Origin: Desulfofundulus thermobenzoicus | GTDB taxonomy: Bacteria > Bacillota > Desulfotomaculia > Desulfotomaculales > Desulfovirgulaceae | Assembly: GCF_009428905.1 (NCBI RefSeq) | Contig: NZ_WHYR01000035.1 | Coordinates: forward strand, 1 to 37,163 | DNA length: 37,163 nucleotides | Direction: 5' to 3' | Shown: positions 26,024-35,970 of the stretch, in pieces | Position numbering within the stretch: position 1 is the stretch's first letter | How the letters are laid out: each line of letters opens with the position of its first letter | Made by a program: the position numbers and the translations under genes | Notes under the pieces: model-generated | Databases searched by the model: none | What the model was told of the DNA's origin: nothing | What the model saw: the letters and a program-made list of their open reading frames with translations, nothing else

Positions 26024-27622
26024 TTAATCAATTTTCCCCCGGTAATCGGGCAGCAGGATGGGGGCCACCTTCTGCCCCAGGCCCTCTTTCTGCAGTTCCT
26101 CGTGATAGCGCTTGACGTGATCCAGGGTCAGCCGGCCCAGCTGCACGTTTTTGGCCCTTTCGGCGGCGTTCATACCGGCCCGGCGGCCAAAGACGATGAT
26201 GTCCAGCAGGGAATTGCCCATCAGGCGGTTGCGGCCGTGCACGCCGCCGGAGGCCTCCCCGGCCACGTACAGGTTGGGAATGCTGGTTTCCGCCCGGTCG
26301 TTGATTAAAATGCCGCCGTTCTGGTAGTGCAGGGTGGGGTAGACCAGGATGGGCTGCTCGGCCATATTGATATTAAAGCGCTTGTACTGACGGAACATGG
26401 CCGGCAGTTCTTTTTCGATGGTTCCCTTGCCGTGGATAATTTCGATCATGGGCGAATCCAGCCACACGCCCAGCCGCCCGCTGGGTGAGGCTATACCCTT
26501 GCCCCGCTCGTTGCACTCCCGGATGATGGCCGAGGAAACGGCATCCCTGGTCTCCAGGGGATAAATAAACTGTTCCCCTTCGATATTCACCAGCTGGGCA
26601 CCCAGGCCCCGCACCTTTTCCGTCACCAGCTGGCCCACGATCTGTTCCGGGAAAGCCACGCCCGTGGGGTGAAACTGGGTGGCGTCCAGGAAGACCAGCT
26701 TCGCCCCGGCCCGGTAGGCCATGACAATGCCGTCGGCGGTGGCGCCGTAGTGGTTGGTGGTGGGGAAGCCGCCGATATGCAGGCGGCCGGAACCGCCGGT
26801 GGCGATGATCACCGTTTTGGCCCGGACCACCAGGTACTGTTCCGTTTCCAGGTTGTACAGCACCGCTCCGGCACACTGGCCCGTTTCATCCATGATCAGC
26901 TCCACCGCCGGGGAAAATTCGATTACCTGAATCCCCCGGTTGCGGGCCTCGTCCCGCAGGGTACGCATGATTTCGGCTCCGGAATAGTCATGGGCAAAAT
27001 GCATGCGTTTTCTGGAGGTGCCTCCACCGTGAATGGTGTGCATGGTGCCGTCGGGGAACTTGCTGAACATGCAGCCCAGGCCTTCCAGCCAGTGGATGCA
27101 CAGGGGGGCATCCTTCACCAGGGCGGCCACCAGTTCCGGGATGTTGTGAAAACCGCCGCCGCCCATCACGTCCAGGTAGTGGATGGCCGGAGAGTCGTTT
27201 TCCTTGTCAGCCGCCTGAATACCGCCCTCGGCCATCATGGTGTTGGCATCCCCGTGCCGCAGCTTGGTGGCCAGCAGCACCCTGGCCCCGCCTTCCTGGG
27301 CCAGCAGGGCCGCCGAGGTTCCGGCACCGCCGCCGCCGATAACCAGCACGTCCACGTCAAAATCTATGTTGTCCAGGGAAAAGCTGTCGGGATCCAGCAT
27401 ACTCCGGCTTTCCAGCAGGTCCGCATGCTCGTGGGTGAATTTGTCCCCCTTGTTGGGGCCCACTTTCACCGGGCGGGTGGCATCGGGTTTGTAGTCCGGG
27501 TGGTAGGAACGCAGCAGGTTGTCCTTTTCATCGGGTTTCAGGCGGGGAAAGGTTTCCTTTAAACGCCGTTCCCTGGTTTGTTCCACAACCTTGATCAGGT
27601 CGAACATTTCCTGTGTATACAT
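26024..27622 (-). CDS. Fumarate reductase-like flavoprotein subunit (TfrA/FrdA type)
   Basis: 532 aa. FAD-binding motif GGGGAGTSAA at about 96-105, the EGGI loop, HTIHGGGTSRKRMHFAHDYSG and the HPTGVAF segment of the succinate/fumarate site, then the C-terminal helical domain. Asn127 occupies the place of the His that binds FAD covalently in membrane FrdA/SdhA (NTMMAEGG against HTVAAEGG), so FAD is probably not covalent. A ~85-residue N-terminal extension precedes the FAD domain. ATG 27622 has AAGGTGG 8 nt upstream. Last gene of a four-gene operon without a membrane anchor, so a soluble enzyme is expected. Fumarate reduction is the likely reaction, with succinate oxidation an alternative. Confidence 0.85.
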   Translation of the reverse strand: MYTQEMFDLIKVVEQTRERRLKETFPRLKPDEKDNLLRSYHPDYKPDATRPVKVGPNKGDKFTHEHADLLESRSMLDPDSFSLDNIDFDVDVLVIGGGGAGTSAALLAQEGGARVLLATKLRHGDANTMMAEGGIQAADKENDSPAIHYLDVMGGGGFHNIPELVAALVKDAPLCIHWLEGLGCMFSKFPDGTMHTIHGGGTSRKRMHFAHDYSGAEIMRTLRDEARNRGIQVIEFSPAVELIMDETGQCAGAVLYNLETEQYLVVRAKTVIIATGGSGRLHIGGFPTTNHYGATADGIVMAYRAGAKLVFLDATQFHPTGVAFPEQIVGQLVTEKVRGLGAQLVNIEGEQFIYPLETRDAVSSAIIRECNERGKGIASPSGRLGVWLDSPMIEIIHGKGTIEKELPAMFRQYKRFNINMAEQPILVYPTLHYQNGGILINDRAETSIPNLYVAGEASGGVHGRNRLMGNSLLDIIVFGRRAGMNAAERAKNVQLGRLTLDHVKRYHEELQKEGLGQKVAPILLPDYRGKID

Positions 27623-27639
27623 GCTTATTTCCACCTTCC

Positions 27640-28323
27640 TTATGGTTCAATATCCCGGGCGTTGTACATGTTCTGCAGTTCTTCCCGGCTCAGCTTGGTC
27701 AGTCTGTCCAGCTCCGCGTCAAACCGGCCGGCCTGAATTTCTGCCACCCGTTTGGCCAGGTGCTGCGCCCGGGGGGCGATGTGCCGTCCATAGAGGCGGC
27801 GGCCCAGTATGGCCACGTTATATTGCACAATTTCCGCCGGGCAGCGGGAGGCACACAGACCGCACATGATACAGTCGAAGGACATATGGGCCAGCTTTTC
27901 GATATCTCCCCGCTGGGCGGCGGCGATATAGTTCATTACATTTAATTCCTGGGGACAAATGCGGGTGCACTGGTTGCAGCCCAGGCAGCGGGTCATTTCG
28001 GGATAATGCTGCAGCATGGTGGCCAGGGTGGGGGTTAATTCCTCCAGGTTATAGGTGGCCTTGTTGGCCGGGTAAAAGGGTATCTGGGTGAGGTACATGC
28101 CGTCTTCCACCATGGTCTGGCAGGCCAGTCCCACCTTCAGGCGGAAATCCCCGGGCTTGCGGTATACCGTACCGCAGGCGCCGCAAAAACCTCCCCGGCA
28201 GCCACAGCCCCGGATAAAGCGGTAACCGGCATATTCCATGGCTTTCATAATGGTCAGTCCGGCCGGCACCTCATAGTGCTTACCCATAATATATATGTTT
28301 ATCATTTCCCGTTCTTCGGCCAT
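27640..28323 (-). CDS. Fumarate reductase-like iron-sulfur subunit (FrdB/TfrB N-part)
   Basis: 227 aa. [2Fe-2S] ferredoxin fold with Cys42, Cys47 and Cys50 in CRGGFCGAC and a fourth ligand near Cys68. Two 4Fe-4S sites follow: Cys113/116/119/123 (CLGCNQCTRICP) and Cys151/154/157/161 (CIMCGLCASRCP). ATG 28323 has AGGAGG about 8 nt upstream; the open frame to 28383 is not needed. It should carry electrons from the HdrB-like protein to the flavoprotein. It corresponds to the N-terminal half of methanogen TfrB, whose HdrB-like half is a separate gene here. It overlaps no neighbour; 17 nt separate it from the flavoprotein start. Confidence 0.87.
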   Translation of the reverse strand: MAEEREMINIYIMGKHYEVPAGLTIMKAMEYAGYRFIRGCGCRGGFCGACGTVYRKPGDFRLKVGLACQTMVEDGMYLTQIPFYPANKATYNLEELTPTLATMLQHYPEMTRCLGCNQCTRICPQELNVMNYIAAAQRGDIEKLAHMSFDCIMCGLCASRCPAEIVQYNVAILGRRLYGRHIAPRAQHLAKRVAEIQAGRFDAELDRLTKLSREELQNMYNARDIEP

Positions 28324-28348
28324 GACACTTTCCTCCTTCAAGGCAAAT

Positions 28349-29209
28349 CTATGCTCCCGGCAAAAGGGGCCTGGGGTCCACATAATGCTGTTCCAGCCCC
28401 AGTTTTTCCGGGGGAATTTTCAGTGCCGCTCCCACCAGCTGGGTAAAATACAAAACGGGTATTTTCTTAAAGCTGCTGTCTTCCCCGGCGATTTTTTCCT
28501 GCAGCCAGTCCAGGTTGAACTGGCACAGGGGACAGCTGGTAATAATTGCTTCCGCCCCCCTGGTTGTAGCGGAATCCAGTATATCCCGCACCTTTTGTTT
28601 TACCAGGGTGTTGTCGTGCAGTACCTGATAGGAACCACAGCAGGTGGTTTTGTCGGGGTATTCCACCACCTCCGCCCCCAGGGCGGTAACCAGTTCCTCC
28701 ATGATGGTGGGGTTGTCCGGATGGTCGAAGGATACCTCCGCGGCCGGCCGGACCAGCATGCAGCCGTAATAGCAGGCCACCTTCAGGCCGTTTAAGGCGC
28801 CGCCCGCCCGCTCCTGCAGCACGTCAAATCCCACCTGATCTTTAAACAGCTCCAGGGGATGGAGCAGCTGCGTTTCCCCATGGTAATCCACTTCTAAATA
28901 ATCATTTAACTTCCGGTGGACTTCCGGATTGGTCTTTATGGCATGGTTGACCCGTTTTAATACGTTATAGCAAAAGGAGCAGACTGTAACCAGCCGGCCG
29001 TCTTCTTTCGCCGCGTCGGACAAAATGCGGGCGGCGGCCACCATGCCCATATAGTTGTCCTGGGCCAGGGGAAATACGGTACCACAGCAGGTCCACTGGG
29101 GCAGTTCCACCAGTTCCACGCCCAGGGCGGCCAGGGAGTCCCGGGTGGAATCATCCAACCCCCTGGCCTTGCTGTGCAGAGTACATCCCGGAAAGTATGG
29201 TATTTTCAT
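28349..29209 (-). CDS. Heterodisulfide reductase subunit B-like protein
   Basis: 286 aa with two complete CCG domains, the ligands of a noncubane 4Fe-4S cluster. First: Cys9, Cys41-Cys42, Cys77, Cys80 (VCSFC). Second: Cys146/Cys150 (ACYYGC), Cys190-Cys191, Cys226 and Cys229 (SCPLC). Such subunits reduce or oxidise disulfide/thiol pairs (CoM-S-S-CoB in methanogens; other thiols in bacteria). ATG 29209 follows GGGGGAT. It lies 25 nt before the FrdB-like start and 12 nt after the HdrC-like stop. The thiol or protein partner in this organism is unknown. Confidence 0.9.
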   Translation of the reverse strand: MKIPYFPGCTLHSKARGLDDSTRDSLAALGVELVELPQWTCCGTVFPLAQDNYMGMVAAARILSDAAKEDGRLVTVCSFCYNVLKRVNHAIKTNPEVHRKLNDYLEVDYHGETQLLHPLELFKDQVGFDVLQERAGGALNGLKVACYYGCMLVRPAAEVSFDHPDNPTIMEELVTALGAEVVEYPDKTTCCGSYQVLHDNTLVKQKVRDILDSATTRGAEAIITSCPLCQFNLDWLQEKIAGEDSSFKKIPVLYFTQLVGAALKIPPEKLGLEQHYVDPRPLLPGA

Positions 29210-29221
29210 CTCTATCCCCCT

Positions 29222-29623
29222 TTACGCGCTCAGCTTGCGAAAACCGCTGGTCAGGGCCATCTGGGGAACCCGGGTCAGCAATTCCACCGGGATTTTTTCG
29301 GCCGCCAGCACTTCCCTGCCCCGGCGCAGGTTGATTACCCGCAGGGCTTCCATCAAACGGGCGATATCTATACCCCGGGGACAGCGGGCGGTGCAAATTA
29401 AACAGGTGCTGCACACCCAAATGGACTTGTAATCCAGCATGCCGGCATTACCCAGTTGAATGGCCCGCATAACCTGCCGGGGCAGAAAATCCATGTTCTC
29501 CCTGCCCGTGCACCCGGCGCTGCAGGTTCCACACTGCATGCACAGATTGGCATTTTGACCGCTTATTTCTTTAATTTGTTCCACCAGTTCCCGGTTTACT
29601 TTGCTTGATAATTCCATAGCCAT
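29222..29623 (-). CDS. Heterodisulfide reductase subunit C-like ferredoxin
   Basis: 133 aa, two 4Fe-4S sites: Cys28/31/34/38 (CMQCGTCSAGC) and Cys71/74/77/81 (CSTCLICTARCP) with the GIDI/L turn between helices, as in HdrC. First gene of the operon HdrC-like, HdrB-like, FrdB-like, FrdA-like. ATG 29623 with AAAGGAG about 11 nt upstream. It should pass electrons between HdrB and an outside partner such as HdrA or a ferredoxin. Confidence 0.88.
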   Translation of the reverse strand: MAMELSSKVNRELVEQIKEISGQNANLCMQCGTCSAGCTGRENMDFLPRQVMRAIQLGNAGMLDYKSIWVCSTCLICTARCPRGIDIARLMEALRVINLRRGREVLAAEKIPVELLTRVPQMALTSGFRKLSA

Positions 29624-29942
29624 AGTCCATCTGACTCCTTTTTAAAATTCTTTAATCCCACCTTTGTTTTTCGGCGATACCTTCCTCCCTGCCTCCCACT
29701 TTTTTCCTTAACTTTGGCCGGTCACCCATTCTCTTCCGTAGTTTCATGCAATTTTCTTGCTAGCTGACGGACAACCACCCGGGGAAGGAACCGCCGGGCG
29801 TGGTGCAATTATTCTTAATAATTTAAGCATTTTAAAACTGTGCTTTCATAAATAAAAAAATTAAAAAGACTTGAAATTATAACTTTTAGAATTTAACTAT
29901 AGTAATTAGAATGGGGGACTGGCGGCTGATGATGAACGGTTA
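29624..29942. other. Leader region of the Hdr/Frd operon
   Basis: 319 nt between the serS stop and the HdrC-like gene. The serS side (29810-29910) is very AT-rich, with a minus-strand TATAAT at 29876-29881 but no good -35; a promoter there would give a ~245-nt leader. No gene or clear terminator for serS was seen. Confidence 0.4.
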
Positions 29943-31378
<1,436 letters not shown>

Positions 31379-31481
31379 GGAGCACCGGAGCAAGCGGAAC
31401 AACGCCGTGCCTGCCGGTACAGCGTTTTACCGTCCACCGGGTTTTAATAGTATTTCCATTTTTGCCGTTATGACCCACATC

Positions 31482-32153
31482 CTATAGTGCTTTCTGCTCG
31501 CCGGCCTGCATCCAGCCACCCAAATGACAGGTGTCGTTTAAAACAATAACCCGAAAAATGTCGTCCCGCCATCCCAGAATATTGATCCCGGTGTTGTCCA
31601 ACCGGATCCGCCAGAAATGGGATTGATCCAGGCCCAGGACGCGGCGCAGGATGGTGCGGATGGGGGTGTCGTGGGTCACCGCCGCAACCGTGCCTCCAGG
31701 GTGATCATGGATCATTTTTTCCAGTGCGGCCCAGGCTCGCTCCTCCACTTCCACCAGGGATTCCCCCCGGGGCATCCGGACCGTATAGGGTAGGGTACGC
31801 CACCGGGTCAGTAAATCGGTGTATTTATCCTCCACTTCAGACAGCAGCATCCCTTCCCAATCGCCATGGCAAATCTCGATGATCCCCGGCAGGTAAATTG
31901 GCTTCAGTCCATGGGCGGCGGCCACTATTCGGGCACAATCGCTGGCCCTGGACAGGGGGCTGGTATAAACGGCCGCCAGGGATATCCTGGACAACACCCG
32001 GGACAGGGCCCGGGACTGGACCAGACCCTCTTCGTTTATGGGAATATCCAACCTGCCCTGATATCGGGAACAGCGGTTCCAGGCGGTGGTCCCATGCCGG
32101 ACCAGAATGACCAGCGTTTCCCTTTCCGGCAATAACTCACCCCCCACCGGCAT
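31482..32153 (-). CDS. Histidine phosphatase family protein, candidate phosphoserine phosphatase
   Basis: 223 aa, phosphoglycerate-mutase superfamily. Catalytic His in LVRHGTTAWNRCSRYQGRLD, acid residue in CHGDWEGML, second His in VTHDTPIRT. In serine operons without SerB, members of this family act as metal-independent phosphoserine phosphatases. Here it follows serA by 9 nt, so that role is inferred; CobC-like or GpmB-like activity is possible. The start is uncertain: ATG 32153 has a weak site, and a TTG eight codons on has GGGGGGTGAG upstream. Confidence 0.8.
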   Translation of the reverse strand: MPVGGELLPERETLVILVRHGTTAWNRCSRYQGRLDIPINEEGLVQSRALSRVLSRISLAAVYTSPLSRASDCARIVAAAHGLKPIYLPGIIEICHGDWEGMLLSEVEDKYTDLLTRWRTLPYTVRMPRGESLVEVEERAWAALEKMIHDHPGGTVAAVTHDTPIRTILRRVLGLDQSHFWRIRLDNTGINILGWRDDIFRVIVLNDTCHLGGWMQAGEQKAL

Positions 32154-32162
32154 ACCGGAAAC

Positions 32163-33749
32163 CTACAGGTGCACCATCTTTACATCCAGCACCCCATCGA
32201 CCTGAGCGATTTCCCCCAGGGTTTCCTCGGGCACCGGGGCGTCCACGGAAAGCATCATTATGGCCTTGCCGCCAATTTCCTTGCGCCCCACCTGCATGGC
32301 CGCAATGTTGATATCATGTTTGCCGATTAGCAGACCCACGGGACCAATAATGCGCGGTTTATCGATATGGGGTACATAAAGAATATGGCCGCTGGGGTCC
32401 ACGTCGATGCGGTAACCGTCAATCATTACAACCCGGGGGTCCTGCTTGCCGAACAGGGTGCCGGCCACACTTTTTTCGGCCTTGTCGGAGTATACCTTCA
32501 CCGTAATCAGGCTGGCATAACCCTCCGCTTCCCCGTCCACGGCCTGGAAGACCTGGATGCCCCGGTTTTTGGCCAGAACGGGGGCGTTCACAAAGTTTAC
32601 CGTTTCCTGCAGGATGGGATCCAGCAATCCCTTGACCACCGCCGTGGTCAGGGGGCTGACCTCCTGCCTGGCCAGTTCGCCGCTGTACACCACTTCGATC
32701 TTACGGATGCGGCCGGTTACCAGCTGTGCCTGCAGCTTGCCCAGCTTTTCGGCCAGGCCCAGATAGGGACGCACCGCCGAAAGCACCTGGGGACTGATGG
32801 ATGGTATATTGACCGTATTTTTGACCAGTTTCCCCCTTAAAGCAGCCACTATCTCCCCGGACACATCCACCGCCACATTCAACTGCGCCTCCCGGGTGGA
32901 TGCCCCCAGATGGGGGGTGGCAATAAAGTTGGGCAGTGATAATAACGGGCTTTCCGTATTGGGTTCCTTTTCAAAAACATCCAGGGCGGCGCCGGCCACC
33001 TTTCCGGAAACCAGGGCTCGATAAAGGGCCTCTTCGTCGATAATCCCTCCCCGGGCGCAGTTAATGATGCGCACACCATCCTTCATCAGGGCAAAGGCCT
33101 CATCACCAATCATATGGTAGGACTCTTTGGTTTTGGGCAGGTGGACGGTAATAAAATCGGAGCGCCTGTACACATCTTCCAGGGCAACCAGCTCCACGGC
33201 CAGGGAGGCGGCCTTTTCCTCGTTAATGAAGGGATCATAGGCAATGACGTTCATTTCCAGCGCCTGGGCCCGTTTGGCCACCGCCGAGCCAATGCGGCCC
33301 AGGCCGATAATGCCCAGGGTTTTATCCCGCAGCTCGACGCCGATAAAGGCCTTCTTATCCCAAACCCCTTCCTTCAACCGGGCCACGGCCTGGGGAATAT
33401 TGCGGGCCAGGGCCAGCATCATGGCAATGGTGTGTTCGGTGGCGGCAATGGTATTACCGTCGGGGGCGTTGACCACCAGAATACCCCGGGTGGTGGCCGC
33501 CTCCAGGTCTATATTATCCACGCCCACCCCGGCCCGGCCAATCACCTTGAGATTTTGTGCCGCCTCCACCACCCGGCGGGTCACTTTGGTGGCGCTGCGC
33601 ACAATCAGGGCGTCGTATTCCGGAATGACCTGCACCAGATCATCTTCGGTCATTTTTTGACCGATCACCACCTCTATGTCCTCCTCCCGCCGGAGCGGCA
33701 CCAGCCCTTCTTCCGAAACACCATCCATAACCAGGACTTTGAGCATCAT
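32163..33749 (-). CDS. serA: D-3-phosphoglycerate dehydrogenase
   Basis: 528 aa, long SerA form. Substrate domain with VGVDNID; NAD domain GLGRIG at 149-154; catalytic motifs NCARGGIIDEEAL, FEKEPN and TPHLGAST; then an allosteric-substrate-binding domain and a C-terminal ACT domain (IIGPVGLLIGKHDINIAAMQ), the usual site of feedback inhibition by serine. First step of serine synthesis. ATG 33749 or 33746; GGGGAGGAA fits both. It overlaps the stop of the upstream aminotransferase gene. Confidence 0.96.
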   Translation of the reverse strand: MMLKVLVMDGVSEEGLVPLRREEDIEVVIGQKMTEDDLVQVIPEYDALIVRSATKVTRRVVEAAQNLKVIGRAGVGVDNIDLEAATTRGILVVNAPDGNTIAATEHTIAMMLALARNIPQAVARLKEGVWDKKAFIGVELRDKTLGIIGLGRIGSAVAKRAQALEMNVIAYDPFINEEKAASLAVELVALEDVYRRSDFITVHLPKTKESYHMIGDEAFALMKDGVRIINCARGGIIDEEALYRALVSGKVAGAALDVFEKEPNTESPLLSLPNFIATPHLGASTREAQLNVAVDVSGEIVAALRGKLVKNTVNIPSISPQVLSAVRPYLGLAEKLGKLQAQLVTGRIRKIEVVYSGELARQEVSPLTTAVVKGLLDPILQETVNFVNAPVLAKNRGIQVFQAVDGEAEGYASLITVKVYSDKAEKSVAGTLFGKQDPRVVMIDGYRIDVDPSGHILYVPHIDKPRIIGPVGLLIGKHDINIAAMQVGRKEIGGKAIMMLSVDAPVPEETLGEIAQVDGVLDVKMVHL

Positions 33750-34897
33750 TCATTCCTCCCCAAAAATACTTCCTGAGCCGCCCGTACACCCGCACCCAGC
33801 TCAACAGGGTAACCCAGCCGGGCCAGGGCCATTTCCAGCCCGCCGATGCCCAGAATGACATCCATTTTACCGGCAAAGCCCATGTGGGCGATGCGGAATA
33901 TCTTTCCTTTCAGAATTCCCTGCCCGCCGGCAAAGGTAATGCCCAGTTCTTCCTTCAATACCTTGCGGATATCATCGGCACCCAAACCTTCCGGACTACG
34001 CACCGCTGTAACCGTGGGGGACGCGCAATGATCCGCCGCCAGGGGCTCCAGTCCCAGTGCCCTTACGGCCGCCCGCACGGCCCGGGCCAGCAGGCGGTGG
34101 CGGGCGTAAACATTTTCCATCCCTTCATTCATCATCATATCCAGGGCCGCATCCAGTCCCTGGAACAGAGCCACATTGGGTGTGTAAGCGGTATTCCACT
34201 TTTCCAGTGACTTGCGGGCCGCCGGTAGACTGAAATAAAAGCGGGGTGCCCTGTTTTTCTCAATCACTTCCCAGGCCCTGGAGCTCACTCCGATCATGGC
34301 CAGGCCCGGTGGCAGCATCATGGCCTTCTGGGAGGCGGTGACCAGAATATCCACGTGCCATTCGTCCATGCGGATTTCAATGCCGCCCACACCGCTGACC
34401 CCATCCACCAGCAACAATGCCGGGGTTTCGGCCACCAGGGCGCCAATGCCGGCAATATCGTTCAACACGCCGGTGGAGGTTTCATTTTGCGTGGCCAGCA
34501 CCGCTTTGTAGCCGGGATTGCCGGCCAGTTTCTCCCGCACCACGGAAAGATCCACGTCTTTACCCCATCCAAAGGATACTTCGTCTACCTCGGCCCCGTA
34601 GGCCCGGGCAATTTTGGTGAAGCGTTCGCCAAAATTGCCGGTAATTAAAGCCAGCACCCGGTCACCGGGGGAAACCACGTTGGCGATGGCCGTTTCCAGA
34701 CCGCCGGTGCCGGAATTGGTCAGGATAAAGACATCCTCTTTTGTCTGAAACACCTGCCGTATTTTCTCCTGGATGCGCCGGTGTAATGCGGCAAAATCCT
34801 CACTGCGGTGGCCGATCATGGGTCGTGACATGGCCGCCACCACCGAAGGCGGTACAGGTGTGGGTCCTGGAATCATCAGGTATTGTTTGTCCTGCAT
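33746..34897 (-). CDS. Class V aminotransferase (serine/alanine-glyoxylate type, likely SerC function)
   Basis: 383 aa PLP enzyme. N-terminus MIPGPTPVPPSV, PLP-contact NSGTGGLE at 61-68, Asp165 in LLLVDGVSGVGG, and the Schiff-base Lys191 in TASQKAMMLPPG. By sequence it belongs to the AGXT/serine-glyoxylate group, not to classical SerC. Because it starts the serA operon, it likely turns 3-phosphohydroxypyruvate into phosphoserine, as shown for the methanogen homologue. Glyoxylate transamination is an alternative. ATG 34897 has GGGAGAG 8 nt upstream. First gene after the T-box. Confidence 0.87.
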   Translation of the reverse strand: MQDKQYLMIPGPTPVPPSVVAAMSRPMIGHRSEDFAALHRRIQEKIRQVFQTKEDVFILTNSGTGGLETAIANVVSPGDRVLALITGNFGERFTKIARAYGAEVDEVSFGWGKDVDLSVVREKLAGNPGYKAVLATQNETSTGVLNDIAGIGALVAETPALLLVDGVSGVGGIEIRMDEWHVDILVTASQKAMMLPPGLAMIGVSSRAWEVIEKNRAPRFYFSLPAARKSLEKWNTAYTPNVALFQGLDAALDMMMNEGMENVYARHRLLARAVRAAVRALGLEPLAADHCASPTVTAVRSPEGLGADDIRKVLKEELGITFAGGQGILKGKIFRIAHMGFAGKMDVILGIGGLEMALARLGYPVELGAGVRAAQEVFLGRNE

Positions 34898-34928
34898 AAT
34901 CAAAACTCTCCCTTGCTGAAAAAATTAA

Positions 34929-35207
34929 ACCTCCCGTCCCTTGCCGGCAATAGCCAACAGGGACGAGAGGTTTTCCTCCCGCGGTGCCACCCTTTTTGAC
35001 AGGCATTGTTAACCCATATGCCCGCCCTCTCGTACTTGATAACGGGAACTGCCCGTGCCTGCCTACTGCTGCTTTCAGCAGGCCCCCTTCGGGGAGCTCT
35101 TTCGCCGGACGCCCTGCCGGTTTGCACCACCCACCGGCTCTCTAAAAGGGCTCTTCCGGTTACTCTACCCCTGCATCGGGTTTTGAAAATGCTTCAATTT
35201 TAACCTG
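34929..35207 (-). promoter_or_regulatory. T-box leader, probable serine (AGC) specifier
   Basis: Minus strand. The T-box sequence AAGGGTGGCACCGCGGG occupies 34978-34994, followed by a terminator hairpin ACCTCCCGTCCC with GGGACGAGAGGT (34929-34971) and a T-rich run. Stem I parts are visible: AGTA at 35161-35164, AGAGAGCCGG, and GGTGGTGCAAACC in the distal loop. In the specifier strand CGAAAGAGCTCC, AGC (35096-35098) is the best in-frame Ser codon; a reading shifted by one gives GAG (Glu), but the downstream serine genes favour AGC. Uncharged tRNA-Ser would then stop termination and switch on aminotransferase, serA and phosphatase. Confidence 0.9.
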
Positions 35208-35213
35208 GATAAA

Positions 35214-35242
35214 ATAATACTACAGGATTACCGTTTTGGCAA
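35214..35242 (-). promoter_or_regulatory. Sigma-A promoter of the T-box/serine operon
   Basis: TTGCCA (35237-35242), 17-nt spacer, TATTAT (35214-35219), placing the RNA start near 35207, at the 5' end of the T-box leader. Confidence 0.7.
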
Positions 35243-35249
35243 CAAGAAA

Positions 35250-35831
35250 TTATCGCTTTTGCGCAATTTTAACATTCTCCAGGAACAATTGATGCAGCCT
35301 GGTATCGCGGGTCAACTCGGGATGAAAGGCCGCGGCCAGGAAATGCCCCTGCCGGGCCAGCACAATTTTATCTTCATAGCGGGCCAGCACATCCACCTCC
35401 GGACCCACGGAAACAATATACGGAGCGCGGATAAAAACCGCCCGCAGGGGCCTTTCACCCAGGACGGGAATAACCAGATCCTCTTCAAAGCTGTCCACCT
35501 GCCGGCCGAAGGCGTTTCTCTCCACCAGCATATCCATGAAACCCAGCCGGGGTTGGTCCGAGCCTTTAATTTCCCGGGCCAACAGGATCAATCCGGCACA
35601 GGTGCCGAAAACGGGGAACCCGCTGGCACCCATTTTTTTAATTGGTTCCAGCAGATCATATTCCAGGAGCAGTTTGCCCATGGTGGTGCTTTCCCCGCCG
35701 GGAATAATCAGGCCATCCAGACCTTCCAGTTCATGGGGTTTGCGTACCTGGCGGGAATCAACTCCACAGGCCGCCAGCATTTTTTGATGTTCCACAAAGG
35801 CCCCCTGCAGGGCCAGTACACCGATTAGCAT
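35250..35831 (-). CDS. pdxT: PLP synthase glutaminase subunit PdxT
   Basis: 193 aa, class I glutamine amidotransferase. Start MLIGVLALQGAFVEHQ, oxyanion loop IIPGGESTTMGKLL, nucleophile Cys in FGTCAGLILLA, His/Glu pair in FHPELTRD. It supplies ammonia to PdxS in the DXP-independent route to pyridoxal 5'-phosphate. It follows pdxS by 139 nt on the same strand. Confidence 0.96.
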   Translation of the reverse strand: MLIGVLALQGAFVEHQKMLAACGVDSRQVRKPHELEGLDGLIIPGGESTTMGKLLLEYDLLEPIKKMGASGFPVFGTCAGLILLAREIKGSDQPRLGFMDMLVERNAFGRQVDSFEEDLVIPVLGERPLRAVFIRAPYIVSVGPEVDVLARYEDKIVLARQGHFLAAAFHPELTRDTRLHQLFLENVKIAQKR

Positions 35832-35970
35832 TATTTACTACTTCCTTCCGCTTATCACCAAAATGGGTTTCGGGGTAAAGTTCGCCGGCCAGTAGTAAGC
35901 CGGTAAGTGATTGCCACATGAAACTGCCGTTATCTACTGACCGGTGACGCCTGACGGCAGGCGACTATTT

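Noticed and set aside
26669-27562. 297-aa open frame on the plus strand
   Set aside because: Antisense to the flavoprotein; composition (Gly, His, Gln, Val) is typical of reverse reading of a GC-rich gene.
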